Of a DNA stretch of 64,000 nt, positions 45,902 through 55,648 are shown one piece after another. Every line of letters starts with the position of its first letter. Position 1 is the first letter of the stretch. The notes under the pieces were generated by a model. It had not been told where the DNA came from and ran no database searches. It saw nothing but the letters and a program-made list of their open reading frames with translations. Source of the DNA: Candidatus Heimdallarchaeota archaeon (lineage in GTDB: Archaea > Asgardarchaeota > Heimdallarchaeia > Heimdallarchaeales > Heimdallarchaeaceae); the NCBI GenBank assembly GCA_016840095.1, contig JAEOSZ010000011.1, forward strand, positions 27,506-91,505, in the 5' to 3' direction. The translations under genes and the position numbers were made by a program.

Positions 45902-46315
45902 ATGGTGATAATATGGGGTTATACACCTTCAGAAACTCTTAGTAATAATAAAATTGTTGGAGAAGGAATAAGTGAGATTAAACAAATGTTTTCTGCTTTA
46001 CTTTTCAAAACAGGAGTCAAGGGCTTTGCAGTGAAATTAGAGGAAATCTCCCCCCTATCACAAGTTAAGTTAGCTTTGGTAATAGACTCTCAACCAATAT
46101 CTGAAACTACAATCTCTCCAGAAAAAGCAGGAGAGTTTTCATTTGACTTGGATGAGCTAGTAATTCCAAAAACAAAAATAGAAGTTGTATTAATTGTTTT
46201 GAAAGGATTTATCGAAGTTTCTATCTCTTCAATTGGAACTGGGATGGGTTTTCAAAAAGTTGATAATGAATTTGTTCCAACAAATCATTTAGCATTAGGA
46301 GTGGTTATACCTTAA
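45902..46315 (+). CDS. hypothetical protein, 137 aa
   Basis: Not recognised. Start is ATG 45902 (the alternative ATG 45911 is in frame). No signal peptide or membrane helix. Alternating hydrophobic strands (KLALVIDSQPI, KIEVVLIVLKGFIEVSISS) suggest a small beta-rich domain. Overlaps the convergent GNAT gene by four bases at the 3' ends. Confidence 0.65.
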   Translation: MVIIWGYTPSETLSNNKIVGEGISEIKQMFSALLFKTGVKGFAVKLEEISPLSQVKLALVIDSQPISETTISPEKAGEFSFDLDELVIPKTKIEVVLIVLKGFIEVSISSIGTGMGFQKVDNEFVPTNHLALGVVIP

Positions 46316-46815
46316 TATTCAAGCTTCTTTCTCATGGAAAGTAATTTTACAGAATAACCTAATTTTTCGTAGAATTCTACTCCAGGTTCGTTAAGGAGGT
46401 GCACATATAGACTTAATTCATCAGCTTGATTTTCTCTGGCAAAATCTTTCTCAAATTTTTCCATCAATTTAGATCCTATTCCAAGTCTTCGAAAATCTTC
46501 ATCTACTGCTATATCAGAAATATGCGCAATAACTCGTTTCTTAAAGAAACCTGAATGTTTCTTAGTATAACCAAATAAGAACCCAATAATCTTGTCATCA
46601 GATCTAGCAACATAAACAATTTGAGATGGTTCATAAAGTGCTTTAGAGACCATGAAGCTGAAGTTGGTCTTACCATCTTTATCAAGGGTAAAATCCTCGT
46701 CAAAATTAGCATGCCATTCAATGGTCTTTACCCAAATTTGAACAATATCCTTTATGTCTCCTTTTTCAGCTTTAGATATATGTATATCTGGCAAATCTTC
46801 TTTCACTGAGTTCAT
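46312..46815 (-). CDS. GNAT-family N-acetyltransferase
   Basis: 167 aa from the ATG at 46815; a GTG at 46830 would add five residues. GNAT pattern: N-terminal strand IHISKAEKGDIKDIVQIW, strand IVYVARSDDKIIGFLFGY, then ISDIAVDEDFRRLGIGSKLMEKF with the acetyl-CoA-binding RxxGIG loop, and the late FYEKLGYSVKLLSMRKKL. Acetylates an amine, perhaps of a protein N-terminus (RimI-like) or a small molecule. Target unknown. Confidence 0.88.
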   Translation of the reverse strand: MNSVKEDLPDIHISKAEKGDIKDIVQIWVKTIEWHANFDEDFTLDKDGKTNFSFMVSKALYEPSQIVYVARSDDKIIGFLFGYTKKHSGFFKKRVIAHISDIAVDEDFRRLGIGSKLMEKFEKDFARENQADELSLYVHLLNEPGVEFYEKLGYSVKLLSMRKKLEY

Positions 46816-46932
46816 TAGATTGTTATACACCTACTAGTTTCTATGTTTTACTGTATGTTATAACTACTAGTTGAGATTTATTATTAGTGAAAAATCTTTT
46901 TATTATTCATTTTGTTACTTGAAATTGTTCTT

Positions 46933-48189
46933 ATGTTAGCTAATAATCCTTCGAAACAGACTAAACATGTTGAAAGAGATTTTTCGAATATCTCGAAGTA
47001 TAAAGAAAAAAAGTCTATAAGAGATTTAGATGTTAGAAACAAACAGATATTGGTTCGTGTTGATTACAATGTACCTCTAGACGAATTCGGTAGAATTACT
47101 GATTCTAGGAGAATAGAGAATACTTTACCCACATTAAATTATCTTTTAGACCAGAACTGCAGTATTGTGTTAATCTCTCATCTTGGTAGACCTGGAGGTA
47201 AGATTGTAGAATCTTTAAGGATGAATCCTGTACATGAAAAACTACAAGAACTCTTTCCGGAAATAAACATTCTAAAAGCAGATGATTGCATTGGTGAGGA
47301 AGTTCAAAAGTTAGCTGAGAATCTAAAAGAAAGAGAAATACTCCTTTTAGAAAATCCTAGATTCTATATTGAAGAGAAGAAAAATGATTTAGTTTTTGCA
47401 GAGAAATTATCCAAATTAGCTGATGTATATGTTGATGATGCTTTTGCAACAGCTCACAGAAAACAAGCTTCTACTCATGGTGTGTGTGCTTTCATTAAAG
47501 AGAAAGGTTATGGTTTTTTAGTTGAAAAAGAATTAGAGTTTTTATCATCTTGCATTAAGAATCCTAAAAGACCTTTTACTGTTATACTGGGAGGAAAAAA
47601 GGTTGAAGATAAACTTGCAGTAATCAAATATCTTGTAGATTTAGCTGATAATATTATTATTGGAGGTGGTATGGTTTTTACTTTTCTACTGGCAAATGGA
47701 AACCAAATTGGTAAATCTGTTGCAGACCTATCCAAAGTTGAAGTGATCAAAGGTCTTATTAGAGATGATACTCATTCAACACGAATCTATGTTCCACTAG
47801 ATGTTATTGTCTGTGATGAAATTGAAAATCCAAAAATAATAAAAACTGTTCCAATTGATCAGATAGGAGAAAATGACATAGGTGTTGATATTGGTCCAGC
47901 TACTATTGTTTCAATAAAGAACATCTTAGCAGAATCTAAGCAAGTTATTTGGAATGGTCCAATGGGTGTTTTTGAGAAAAAAGAATTTGAAAAAGGCACT
48001 AAAGAGATTGCTGAATTTTTAGTTAATAATCAAATTTTCACTATAATCGGAGGAGGAGATAGTGCAGCAGCTATTGAGAAATTCAACCTTGAAGATGGTG
48101 TATCATTTATATCTACCGGAGGAGGAGCTAGTCTGGAAATTATGAGGGGTGCTTTACTTCCTGCTATTGATTGCTTGTCAGATAAATAG
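46933..48189 (+). CDS. pgk: phosphoglycerate kinase
   Basis: 418 aa from the ATG at 46933; a TTG at 46912 gives a longer and less likely N-terminus. PGK signatures: QILVRVDYNVPL near residue 41, RIENTLPTLNYLL, LISHLGRPGG near 80, GGKKVEDKLAVI near 230, NGPMGVFE near 345 and IGGGDSAAA near 375. It transfers phosphate between 1,3-bisphosphoglycerate and ADP in glycolysis or gluconeogenesis. An N-terminal extension of about 30 residues (SKQTKHVERDFSN) precedes the usual start of the fold. A TATA-like TTTTTATTAT lies about 40 bases upstream of the ATG. Confidence 0.95.
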   Translation: MLANNPSKQTKHVERDFSNISKYKEKKSIRDLDVRNKQILVRVDYNVPLDEFGRITDSRRIENTLPTLNYLLDQNCSIVLISHLGRPGGKIVESLRMNPVHEKLQELFPEINILKADDCIGEEVQKLAENLKEREILLLENPRFYIEEKKNDLVFAEKLSKLADVYVDDAFATAHRKQASTHGVCAFIKEKGYGFLVEKELEFLSSCIKNPKRPFTVILGGKKVEDKLAVIKYLVDLADNIIIGGGMVFTFLLANGNQIGKSVADLSKVEVIKGLIRDDTHSTRIYVPLDVIVCDEIENPKIIKTVPIDQIGENDIGVDIGPATIVSIKNILAESKQVIWNGPMGVFEKKEFEKGTKEIAEFLVNNQIFTIIGGGDSAAAIEKFNLEDGVSFISTGGGASLEIMRGALLPAIDCLSDK

Positions 48190-49725
48190 CTAAAACATCC
48201 AAATGAAATAAAGCAACAGAGATACTATTGCTCCAACTACTATACTAAATAGATTTACAACATCATTTCTTAGCCATTTAACACCTGAATAGTGTTCTGT
48301 AGGTTCATTACAGTGTTCATTCTTTTCTGTGATTTTTTCGCAAACATTACACTTGTTAAGTTTCTGAATTGTGCAGGCAAAAATACTATCAAAATATGAT
48401 CCTATGAAACCACCTATAACTACTGGAATAACAAAACCCCACATTGTTAGTGGAAAAACTGCATAGTTGTCTACAAAGCTGAAACCAAAACCTATGAAAG
48501 CTATAATCACTGCACCTAAAGTTGAAGCTAATAATCCGAGAATTGATACTGCTCCAGGTGTTCCTTGATCAACTTTAATCCACGGTTTAAATGACAATCT
48601 AGGTTTAAATTTTGATAAAGCCCCAATTTCGGTACCAAGAGTATCAGCTAAACTAACAGCTATTGCTCCACCTGCAATAACTGTAATGATTGGTTCTCTG
48701 AATAATATGATTAAGAATGCTAAGATTGCTGGAATCACGCTATTAACCATAGCTTGAACACTATCTCTTCGAGTGTCACCTTTTTCAAATTCTTGACTTA
48801 TAGATTTCTTTTTGTTTTTTCCAAGAAATGTTGTAAGACTTCCTAGAATAAAGAAAGCAACATACATAATTCCCCAAACCCAAGATCCAAGACCAAGAAT
48901 TACTAAACCAAAATATAGTCCTGCAATAGCTCCATCCCAAGTAAGTGCTTTCAGAATAATTCCAGCTACTGCTAGAAACAAACCTATTGCTGCTCCTGTT
49001 ATTATTGCATTGTTTGATAAAGAGGAAACAAAAGAAAATGATGTAGTAGACAATATAAACAATACAATTGCATTTGCTGCTGGAACTGCAATATTATCAA
49101 AACCTTTAGGAGTCATTGCTTCTACAAAAGCTGTTACAAAACCTGTTATCAATCCTAGATAAACAGATAATGCAACTGGTTGTGATAAGATCAAACAACT
49201 TATTGTAACAGCTCCGAAAGAAGCAAATGCTGCAGCCCAACTTCCGAGAAGTGTTTTTGTTCCTCCAAAGATTTTGTAAGCTTTATCATTTCCAAACTTA
49301 GAACCAACTACTGCACTTATACCATCACCCCACACCAATGGCATAAATGAGCCAAAAAGGATGATATTTGATGGATTTGTTTTATCTGGATTGAAAAATA
49401 AAATTACTAAAACTGTTAACGAAATTGCATAGAACACAGTTCCGTAAGTATGCCCTTCTTCTACACCTTTAAGTCTAAATTTCTTAATTGGAGAGCCAGG
49501 GCATGTGAAATAGGTAAATGGTATAAAAAATACTGGACCTATCATTGCGAACCAGATATTGCTAAAAACAAAAGGGAATAGTAGAACAACATTACCTACT
49601 GAAAGATGAACAATCTTTCTCGATGTACCTCCAGATACTTTATCTTTTCTTCTTAGAATTTCAGCGATAAATAGTGTAAGTAGAACAAAAACAAATAATG
49701 CTGCTAAGCCAATGATGTCAGACAT
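48190..49725 (-). CDS. fused polyprenol kinase (VTE5/dolichol kinase-like) and DUF92 (VTE6-like) membrane protein
   Basis: 511 aa from the ATG at 49725; a TTG at 49755 is also possible. The first half has KIVHLSVGNVV, WGDGISAVVGSKFG and FGGTKTLLGS, marks of the CTP-dependent phytol/dolichol kinase family. The second half has TWDGAIAGLYFG, RDSVQAMVN, SLADTLGTEIGALSKFKPR and DQGTPGAVS, marks of DUF92 (TMEM19/VTE6, phytyl-phosphate kinase). Together they would convert a polyprenol to its mono- and then diphosphate, salvaging geranylgeraniol for archaeal lipids. Multi-pass, membrane-embedded. Convergent with pgk with no gap. Confidence 0.85.
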   Translation of the reverse strand: MSDIIGLAALFVFVLLTLFIAEILRRKDKVSGGTSRKIVHLSVGNVVLLFPFVFSNIWFAMIGPVFFIPFTYFTCPGSPIKKFRLKGVEEGHTYGTVFYAISLTVLVILFFNPDKTNPSNIILFGSFMPLVWGDGISAVVGSKFGNDKAYKIFGGTKTLLGSWAAAFASFGAVTISCLILSQPVALSVYLGLITGFVTAFVEAMTPKGFDNIAVPAANAIVLFILSTTSFSFVSSLSNNAIITGAAIGLFLAVAGIILKALTWDGAIAGLYFGLVILGLGSWVWGIMYVAFFILGSLTTFLGKNKKKSISQEFEKGDTRRDSVQAMVNSVIPAILAFLIILFREPIITVIAGGAIAVSLADTLGTEIGALSKFKPRLSFKPWIKVDQGTPGAVSILGLLASTLGAVIIAFIGFGFSFVDNYAVFPLTMWGFVIPVVIGGFIGSYFDSIFACTIQKLNKCNVCEKITEKNEHCNEPTEHYSGVKWLRNDVVNLFSIVVGAIVSLLLYFIWMF

Positions 49726-49811
49726 TTCTATTTTGGTAGGCAATGAGAAATCCAATTCTAGTTCCTCTTTAAATTCACAATTACATCAGAGAAGGAAGGT
49801 CATTAAAAAAC

Positions 49812-50402
49812 CTACTGCTCACTAAATGCATCACCTTTATTGAAACTCTCTACAGCTTTAGCTCTATCAACAGCATCAACCATTCCATCACATCTGGGGT
49901 GATAAAATTGATCACATTTGCGACATACTTGTTCATTTTTTCTATTTCTATATCGCGTAAAGTAAGCTCTACTAGAGAAGTAAAGAGCAATAGTTACGAG
50001 GATAACCACAAAAGCCCACCAATTCATTGCTTGAGCAAGTGTGACAATTGAGAGAATTACTGATAAACCAGCAGCAATCATTGCTATTCCAAGAAAGAAA
50101 CGGCTAACATCCTTTATCAAACGTGGGGGGTCAAGAAATGCACTTATTGGAGTAAAAATAAACAATACTAGCATAGCTGTAAAAACCATCCAAAATGTAA
50201 CTTTGAGAACAAAAACCATAATTGGAGCTAAGATTAAACCAGCAATCATTCCACTATAAAGATTAACACAACCTCTACAAACTTTTTGACCTTTTATTAC
50301 ATACATGTGGTCATCAAAATTTTTACATAATGGATGATGAGCTAACCTATAAGGGGAAAGCATCCACTTTTCACGCTTAGTCATCCTTTTTCTCTCTTTC
50401 AT
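49812..50402 (-). CDS. DUF2085 membrane protein
   Basis: 196 aa; the ATG at 50384 is an alternative start. HHPLCKNFDDHMYVIKGQKVCRGCVNLYSGM matches the DUF2085 pattern of a Cys, a gap, then Cys-x2-Cys and a small-residue segment leading into a membrane helix. About four membrane helices follow. The C-terminal tail adds CRKCDQFYHPRC, a second likely zinc site. Function unknown. The gene overlaps the end of the TPR gene, so they are translationally coupled. Confidence 0.78.
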   Translation of the reverse strand: MKERKRMTKREKWMLSPYRLAHHPLCKNFDDHMYVIKGQKVCRGCVNLYSGMIAGLILAPIMVFVLKVTFWMVFTAMLVLFIFTPISAFLDPPRLIKDVSRFFLGIAMIAAGLSVILSIVTLAQAMNWWAFVVILVTIALYFSSRAYFTRYRNRKNEQVCRKCDQFYHPRCDGMVDAVDRAKAVESFNKGDAFSEQ

Positions 50403-52392
50403 CTAAATCACTGAAATACATGACATATAATGTATTGATTATAACGCTGAATATTAAACCCAAGAGCATTAGCTTGTTTTCTCTAGTAATTTTATCTTGA
50501 TATTCTAGTGTTAAGGAATTAAATTTTGTAAACATCTGTTTAAATTTGTTGTCTATAGAGTGATTACCGGTTTGAGTATTTTCAAGATTAAAATTCTCAT
50601 TTAATAGCTCCTTAAGAATCGCTTGTTTAAGCTGTATAATAGGTTTAGTTTCTTCTGAAAAAGTCTTTGACCAATCAATTTCAACGAGATACTTATCAGA
50701 AATGTAATTATTTATGAAACTAAAGAAAAATTGATCAAGCAGACCAAGTACCTCTGCTATAGACAATTCTTTTATATTCTCTTCATCCTGAAGAAAAGCA
50801 ATAGTTTTTGTCTCAAATGGAGGTTGTCCATCGTTCTCAGAGTTAATAATCTCCATATCCCTCTGAATCCTTTCATTCATTTGTTTTAGAATATCAACTT
50901 GCTTAGTAATCGAGTTTAGTTTTAGCACTTTCCCAAGTACTTGTTGTCCTAAATATAAGCTTCTTTCAGCTGGTGTTAACTCAAATAACGTGGAAAGCAG
51001 TCTATTATCTTCTTTTATCTTGATATTGTCCAATAGCTTGAATGTTCTTAAGATTACATCATACTTCATTTTGTTAGTTATCTGAACAGTTCCAGAAATA
51101 TCTTTCAAAATCTTTATGCACTGAGAAAATTCTCCTAATGCAAAATTGATTTCAAATAACAGTTCTAATAGATTAACTAAAGAGGAATCTTTAAACTTAA
51201 CAGCTATTTCCTTCCCTTTTCCAGCAAAAGTCAAGGCATGTTCAAACTCCCCTAGACTCAAGTGTATTTGTGATTTTGCATGATAGATAGCGATTAAGCT
51301 TTGTTTATCTTTGATTTTGTCTGTCACCTTCTCAAGCTCATCTAAGATTTCCATAGCTTCATCAAATTTGTTTTGATTGACAGCAACTTGACTAAGCAAT
51401 TGTTTTAGCTTGCCAAATTCCTGAATCATCTCTTCATGGTTTCCACCTGATAGATATTGAAGAGCTGCAAGCCCTAGTTCTATTACAATTCGGGATTCTT
51501 CAATTAATTTTTCTTTTTGAAGAGATTCAGCAAGAATCAGAATCATAGAAATGTCATTTCTTGTTATTTCAGTCTCTGTTTTTTTATTAAAAATCTTCAA
51601 ATTCTCTATTACTTGATTATAATTTTTGAGGTTGAAATTCAACCTAGCTTTTGTATAGAGTACATTTTGAACTCCTCTATCATGTTTCATCTCTTTAAAT
51701 AATATTTCTGCAATATTTAGAAACTCATTAGCAAGACTTTGTTCTAATTGATTTGCATAAACAGATCCGAGATTAAGAGAAACTGTAGCTTCTCCTAATG
51801 CATCTTTCATCTTTTTTCTTAATATTAAGCTTTGATGATAGAAATTAATTGATTTTTCATATTCCCCTAAATAGAAATACAGTCCACCTAAACTTGAAAG
51901 AGTATATGCTTGTCCTTCCTCGTTTTCATTGTTTCTATCTAAATCAAGTACAATATGGTACAATTCTCTGCTTTGTTCGAAGTTCCCTCGCTCCAAATGA
52001 AGATTTGCTAGATTATGATATATCACAGCTTTGTTTTGATTATTGAGAGAATTTTCATGCGTTCTAAGAATATCGGAATAAATTTCCATTGCTAAATCAC
52101 TTCTAGCCATTCTTCTAAGAATTTTAGCATACTCAATCTTAGCATCTACAATCTCATTAGAGGGAAAATCATGTTTCACTAAGATTTCCATTACTTTGGT
52201 AATGTGTTCAAAAGCTTGTTTATTTTTAGCTAAAGAATAATAAGCTTTAGCTAGAATGAAGTGGTTATTCTTTAGTGCAGTAATGTTCATATCCAGATTT
52301 TGTTCGAAGTTTTTCTTAGTTATTACGACAATTTCGTTATACTTATCATTTTTAAGTAAATCCTGGATATCTTCTTCCAAATAGTTGAACAT
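50377..52392 (-). CDS. TPR-repeat protein with C-terminal membrane anchor
   Basis: 671 aa from the ATG at 52392; a GTG at 52422 would overlap the upstream region needlessly. TPR-like helical repeats fill residues about 20-480 (for example LANLHLERGNFEQSRELYH, LSSLGGLYFYLGEYEKSINFY). A coiled-coil-like segment (KQVDILKQMNERIQRDMEI) and a helical region follow, and residues about 645-665 are a membrane helix (LMLLGLIFSVIINTLYVMYF), so the repeats face the cytosol. Lies between a zinc-ribbon/RDD gene and the DUF2085 gene, all one strand, which suggests a membrane complex. Confidence 0.85.
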   Translation of the reverse strand: MFNYLEEDIQDLLKNDKYNEIVVITKKNFEQNLDMNITALKNNHFILAKAYYSLAKNKQAFEHITKVMEILVKHDFPSNEIVDAKIEYAKILRRMARSDLAMEIYSDILRTHENSLNNQNKAVIYHNLANLHLERGNFEQSRELYHIVLDLDRNNENEEGQAYTLSSLGGLYFYLGEYEKSINFYHQSLILRKKMKDALGEATVSLNLGSVYANQLEQSLANEFLNIAEILFKEMKHDRGVQNVLYTKARLNFNLKNYNQVIENLKIFNKKTETEITRNDISMILILAESLQKEKLIEESRIVIELGLAALQYLSGGNHEEMIQEFGKLKQLLSQVAVNQNKFDEAMEILDELEKVTDKIKDKQSLIAIYHAKSQIHLSLGEFEHALTFAGKGKEIAVKFKDSSLVNLLELLFEINFALGEFSQCIKILKDISGTVQITNKMKYDVILRTFKLLDNIKIKEDNRLLSTLFELTPAERSLYLGQQVLGKVLKLNSITKQVDILKQMNERIQRDMEIINSENDGQPPFETKTIAFLQDEENIKELSIAEVLGLLDQFFFSFINNYISDKYLVEIDWSKTFSEETKPIIQLKQAILKELLNENFNLENTQTGNHSIDNKFKQMFTKFNSLTLEYQDKITRENKLMLLGLIFSVIINTLYVMYFSDLDEREKKDD

Positions 52393-52432
52393 TTTTCCAT
52401 CATCTACGATACAGATGAACACAGCTTGGTGT

Positions 52433-52969
52433 CTATCCGCTTCTATCTTCTAGCACTATTGTGTTTGCAATAAAATCTCCAAGTCTTCTTCCTTCTTCAT
52501 TACATAAAGGTAAGAAAAGATCAATTATAGTGATGAAGCATATGTTTCTAATACATGCTTGTCCTGCAGTTATTTGACGACCTGTATCGTAATCAACTAC
52601 TTTTAGTTTCATGATTGATTTACCAAAGCCTCTTCCAGTTTCTGGAATGATATCTCTGAAACAACCTAAAGGTGGGCATATGTTTGAAATACATCCATCA
52701 ATGATTAGAGCAAAACCTCGGTCACAGTAATTTCCCTTCAAACTAATATAATGTTCTTTGGGAATTCTTCCTCCAGCTACAGGCATTGTTTGAGCTTGAA
52801 CATAAGGCTGAGGTGGAACATATTGAGGTTGAGCTGGTTGAGCCTGTGGAGCTTGGGCTTTTGGCGCTGGCTCAGAAGCTGTACCTAGCTGTTTTCCACA
52901 ATTCAAACAAAATTTATCTTCTGGAGCTGTAGATGAACCACAATTTGGGCAAAAGAACTTCTTTGACAT
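52433..52969 (-). CDS. zinc-ribbon protein with RDD-like membrane domain
   Basis: 178 aa. N-terminal zinc ribbon CPNCGSSTAPEDKFCLNCGK (C8, C11, C22, C25), then a Pro/Gln/Ala-rich linker (about 30-65) and a C-terminal domain with RGFALIIDGCISNI ... GRGFGKSIMKLKVVD ... GQACIRNICF, the Arg and Asp-Asp pattern of RDD domains. The membrane segments are short compared with a standard RDD protein, so it may be a reduced version. ATG start. First gene of the cluster that continues with the TPR and DUF2085 genes. Confidence 0.8.
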   Translation of the reverse strand: MSKKFFCPNCGSSTAPEDKFCLNCGKQLGTASEPAPKAQAPQAQPAQPQYVPPQPYVQAQTMPVAGGRIPKEHYISLKGNYCDRGFALIIDGCISNICPPLGCFRDIIPETGRGFGKSIMKLKVVDYDTGRQITAGQACIRNICFITIIDLFLPLCNEEGRRLGDFIANTIVLEDRSG

Positions 52970-53070
52970 TTTCTATTCTCCTAGTTAATATCATTTTAAC
53001 AACTAACAACTATTTAAGTATATTTTAAAAAATTTGTATATTAATTCGTTTAGAGTATATTAGAAGCGAT

Positions 53071-54294
53071 TTATTTTGATTCTTTCACAATTTTAGTATA
53101 TGCTTTTACTAGATTTTTTCCTACAACTGGAGAATCAAAGTTTTTCAAGGCATGTTGTTGAGATTTAAATGCTACTTCTTGACTTTTCTCTTTATTTCTA
53201 ATTATGTCAAGAACTTTATCTACCAGTGCAATACTATCTTTTGTTGGATATAACCAATCACATTTTGGTGGAATCATCTCATTCATGGGAGGTTTATCGA
53301 CTGCTATCACAGGTAATCCGGAAGCCATCGCTTCTATTAATGGTGTACCAAAACTCCCCTCCTCAGCAGGATAAAGTAGAACGTCACTTATGTGATACGC
53401 TAAAAGTAGCTCTCTATCATCAATATATCCTGTTATTATAACAGAGTCTTCAATCTCTAAATTTACAACATCTTCCTTTATTTTTGATAAGAGTGGTCCA
53501 TCCCCAACAACTAGAAAAGTTATTTCAGAATTTCTTTCTAGAATTTCAGGAAAATACTTAATCACTTCATGTTGGGATTTTCTATTGATATAAGGTCCTT
53601 GGAGTAAAACAATAGAATTACCTTGATCCAAATCATATTTATCACGAAAAGTTTCAAGATCCTCTAATTTAGGAAGTGCAGAGAAAATCTTACAATTAAG
53701 GGAATGAGGCATAAGTATTACTTTCTCCTTCATAGCTTTTGAAAATCTCTTTATTTTATCAAGCAATGAAACTGAGGTTGTAAATATCTTATCACAGTGT
53801 TTTACTAGTCTTCGCAAAAGCCTTGAATAAGGTCTTTTTACCCAAATTCTTGATTTGAGATTTCCTGTAGTAACTGCTCCATGAACTGATACAACTAATG
53901 GTATACTGATTTGTTTTCTCTTCTTTGCTTTAGCGAAATTATAAGCTGCTACTTCTGTTGCATGTATAAGAGAAATGTCAACCTCTAATTTCAAATCTGA
54001 GTAAACTTCAAATGCTTGTTTCGAGAAGCTTCTGTGGTTTTTAGCATTAAAATGGGTTAAAGTACTATATGCCCCTCTTGCAGAAATTTGTTCTGGAAGA
54101 TAGTAAAAATGGATATTTTCTCTATTTGCTAACTCATCATCAGAAGATAGCTTAGTTGTAGTTGCAATATAGATATTTATTCCTTGATTTGCCAATGATT
54201 GAACTAGAGAATAAGAATATCTACGAAGCCCAGCCATAGGTCCTACATAAGGAGGTCCTATCTCTATCGTAGGAATGAAGATAGAGAAATCCAT
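53071..54294 (-). CDS. glycosyltransferase family 4
   Basis: 407 aa GT-B enzyme. N-terminal donor-side loop PPYVGPMAGLRRYSYSLVQSL (glycine-rich acceptor loop), middle VVSVHGAVTT, and C-terminal nucleotide-sugar region LLQGPYINRKSQHEVIK, FLVVGDGPL, VIITGYIDDRELLLAYHISDVLLYPAEEGSFGTPLIEAMASGLPVIA with the conserved E-x7-E. Probably builds glycolipid or protein-linked glycans on the cytosolic face. No other glycan genes are adjacent. Confidence 0.92.
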   Translation of the reverse strand: MDFSIFIPTIEIGPPYVGPMAGLRRYSYSLVQSLANQGINIYIATTTKLSSDDELANRENIHFYYLPEQISARGAYSTLTHFNAKNHRSFSKQAFEVYSDLKLEVDISLIHATEVAAYNFAKAKKRKQISIPLVVSVHGAVTTGNLKSRIWVKRPYSRLLRRLVKHCDKIFTTSVSLLDKIKRFSKAMKEKVILMPHSLNCKIFSALPKLEDLETFRDKYDLDQGNSIVLLQGPYINRKSQHEVIKYFPEILERNSEITFLVVGDGPLLSKIKEDVVNLEIEDSVIITGYIDDRELLLAYHISDVLLYPAEEGSFGTPLIEAMASGLPVIAVDKPPMNEMIPPKCDWLYPTKDSIALVDKVLDIIRNKEKSQEVAFKSQQHALKNFDSPVVGKNLVKAYTKIVKESK

Positions 54295-54404
54295 ATGAAA
54301 AAATTAGAACTGACTACAAAAGCATTTTGGTGAGATTTATTTACTAAACACAACATTTTGTCAAACCACAATAATAAAAAAAAGATTAACTATTGTGTTA
54401 TTGT

Positions 54405-55190
54405 ATGCTTGACATAGAAGACGAAATTTACGATCAGGTTTTTGAGAATGGATTTTCATCAAATTCTTTGAGTTTAATTCGAGAAAACATCAACAAAATA
54501 ACTGCAGAGTTTCTCACAGATATTTTAGCTGAAAACATCAATGTTCATACTCAGTATAAGATTCTAATTGAATTTCTAACAAAAGTCTGGAATAAGAATA
54601 CTAACCAAAGTCTAAATTTTCTTAATTACATAGCTGGAATTCTCCACAAATTATTCTACCTTGCAAGAGAATATCCCTTAGGAAAAGATATACCTGAATA
54701 TCTTACAAACGAAATCATAGAATTTCATAAGATTCTATGTGATTTTAAATTGGAATGTTTAGATGAAGAAATTTCGTTACAAGATGAGTTGCTTGAAGAA
54801 GTAGAATCTTTTGGTGATCTTTTTGATATTATAGGTAAATACTCTGGATTTCCTCAAAAGATTAACGAGATGTTCAGAATTGGAGCACTGATGCTCTATC
54901 TATTTTCTCAAAATGAACATCAAGTAATCAAGAATATAGATGAGCTTGCTCTCTATATCTCCCGCTGTTTGATTCTATGGCGAATGGATGTTTTAACCGG
55001 TGAAGAAATTAAGGTGTGCTTTGAACAAGCTACAATCAAGTACTCTGATGAATTAGATCTGAATAAATTTAGAAAGATTTTAGCTTTAGAAATTCAAAAC
55101 TACCAATTCTTGCAATATGGTATAAATCACGAAATGGTAAAGATAGTTGCAAAAACATTTCATAAAATATATTCCAAAAAAAGAATTTGA
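54405..55190 (+). CDS. hypothetical helical protein, 261 aa
   Basis: Unrecognised. ATG at 54405 (a TTG at 54393 is possible). Predicted almost entirely alpha-helical and acidic, with no Cys motif, signal peptide or membrane helix. Helical-repeat character (ENINKITAEFLTDIL, YKILIEFLTKVWNKN) suggests a protein-binding scaffold. Preceded by an AT-rich promoter-like stretch with A6 and A5 runs. Confidence 0.72.
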   Translation: MLDIEDEIYDQVFENGFSSNSLSLIRENINKITAEFLTDILAENINVHTQYKILIEFLTKVWNKNTNQSLNFLNYIAGILHKLFYLAREYPLGKDIPEYLTNEIIEFHKILCDFKLECLDEEISLQDELLEEVESFGDLFDIIGKYSGFPQKINEMFRIGALMLYLFSQNEHQVIKNIDELALYISRCLILWRMDVLTGEEIKVCFEQATIKYSDELDLNKFRKILALEIQNYQFLQYGINHEMVKIVAKTFHKIYSKKRI

Positions 55191-55207
55191 ATTTGAATCA
55201 ATTCTTC

Positions 55208-55648
55208 TTATTTATTATTAACATAAGATTTAAGCTCTTCAGAAATTCTTGAAGCTTTCTTGATTTCAGGAGCAAGGTAATTCAGTAAGTCTCTGGGGAT
55301 CTCCTTTCTACTGAATATATTTTGAAGAATCTCATCTAGTACGTCTGCTCTAAGGTCTGGATTTTGTAACATTTCCTTAACAGTTGTTATTTTCATACTT
55401 GAAGGTAGATTATCTTCCAATGCTGTTATTGAAGACCAAGCTTGAATTGTTGAATACACAGACATATCTGGTGTGACCACATCTAAAGCCATTCTAAAAC
55501 GCCATTTCTTAACTTCTATAGGAGAATTATCAGTTGCAATAGCTCTGCCTAACTTCATGGCATTTTCTTGGTTTGGTTTTCGATTATAGTCTTCGAGCAA
55601 GTTTCTTATTTTGCCTTTAGTGACCTCTTTACTCACGTAAATCCCCAT
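55208..55648 (-). CDS. hypothetical helical protein, 146 aa
   Basis: Unrecognised. ATG at 55648 with no clear ribosome binding site. Helical throughout (KIRNLLEDYNRKPNQENAMKL, ADVLDEILQNIFSRKEIPRDL). The repeated 15-25-residue helices resemble archaeal DUF357/UPF0147-type small helical proteins; the segment VTPDMSVYSTIQAWSSITALE is close to what I recall of UPF0147. Cytosolic. Convergent with the 261-aa gene. Confidence 0.7.
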   Translation of the reverse strand: MGIYVSKEVTKGKIRNLLEDYNRKPNQENAMKLGRAIATDNSPIEVKKWRFRMALDVVTPDMSVYSTIQAWSSITALEDNLPSSMKITTVKEMLQNPDLRADVLDEILQNIFSRKEIPRDLLNYLAPEIKKASRISEELKSYVNNK

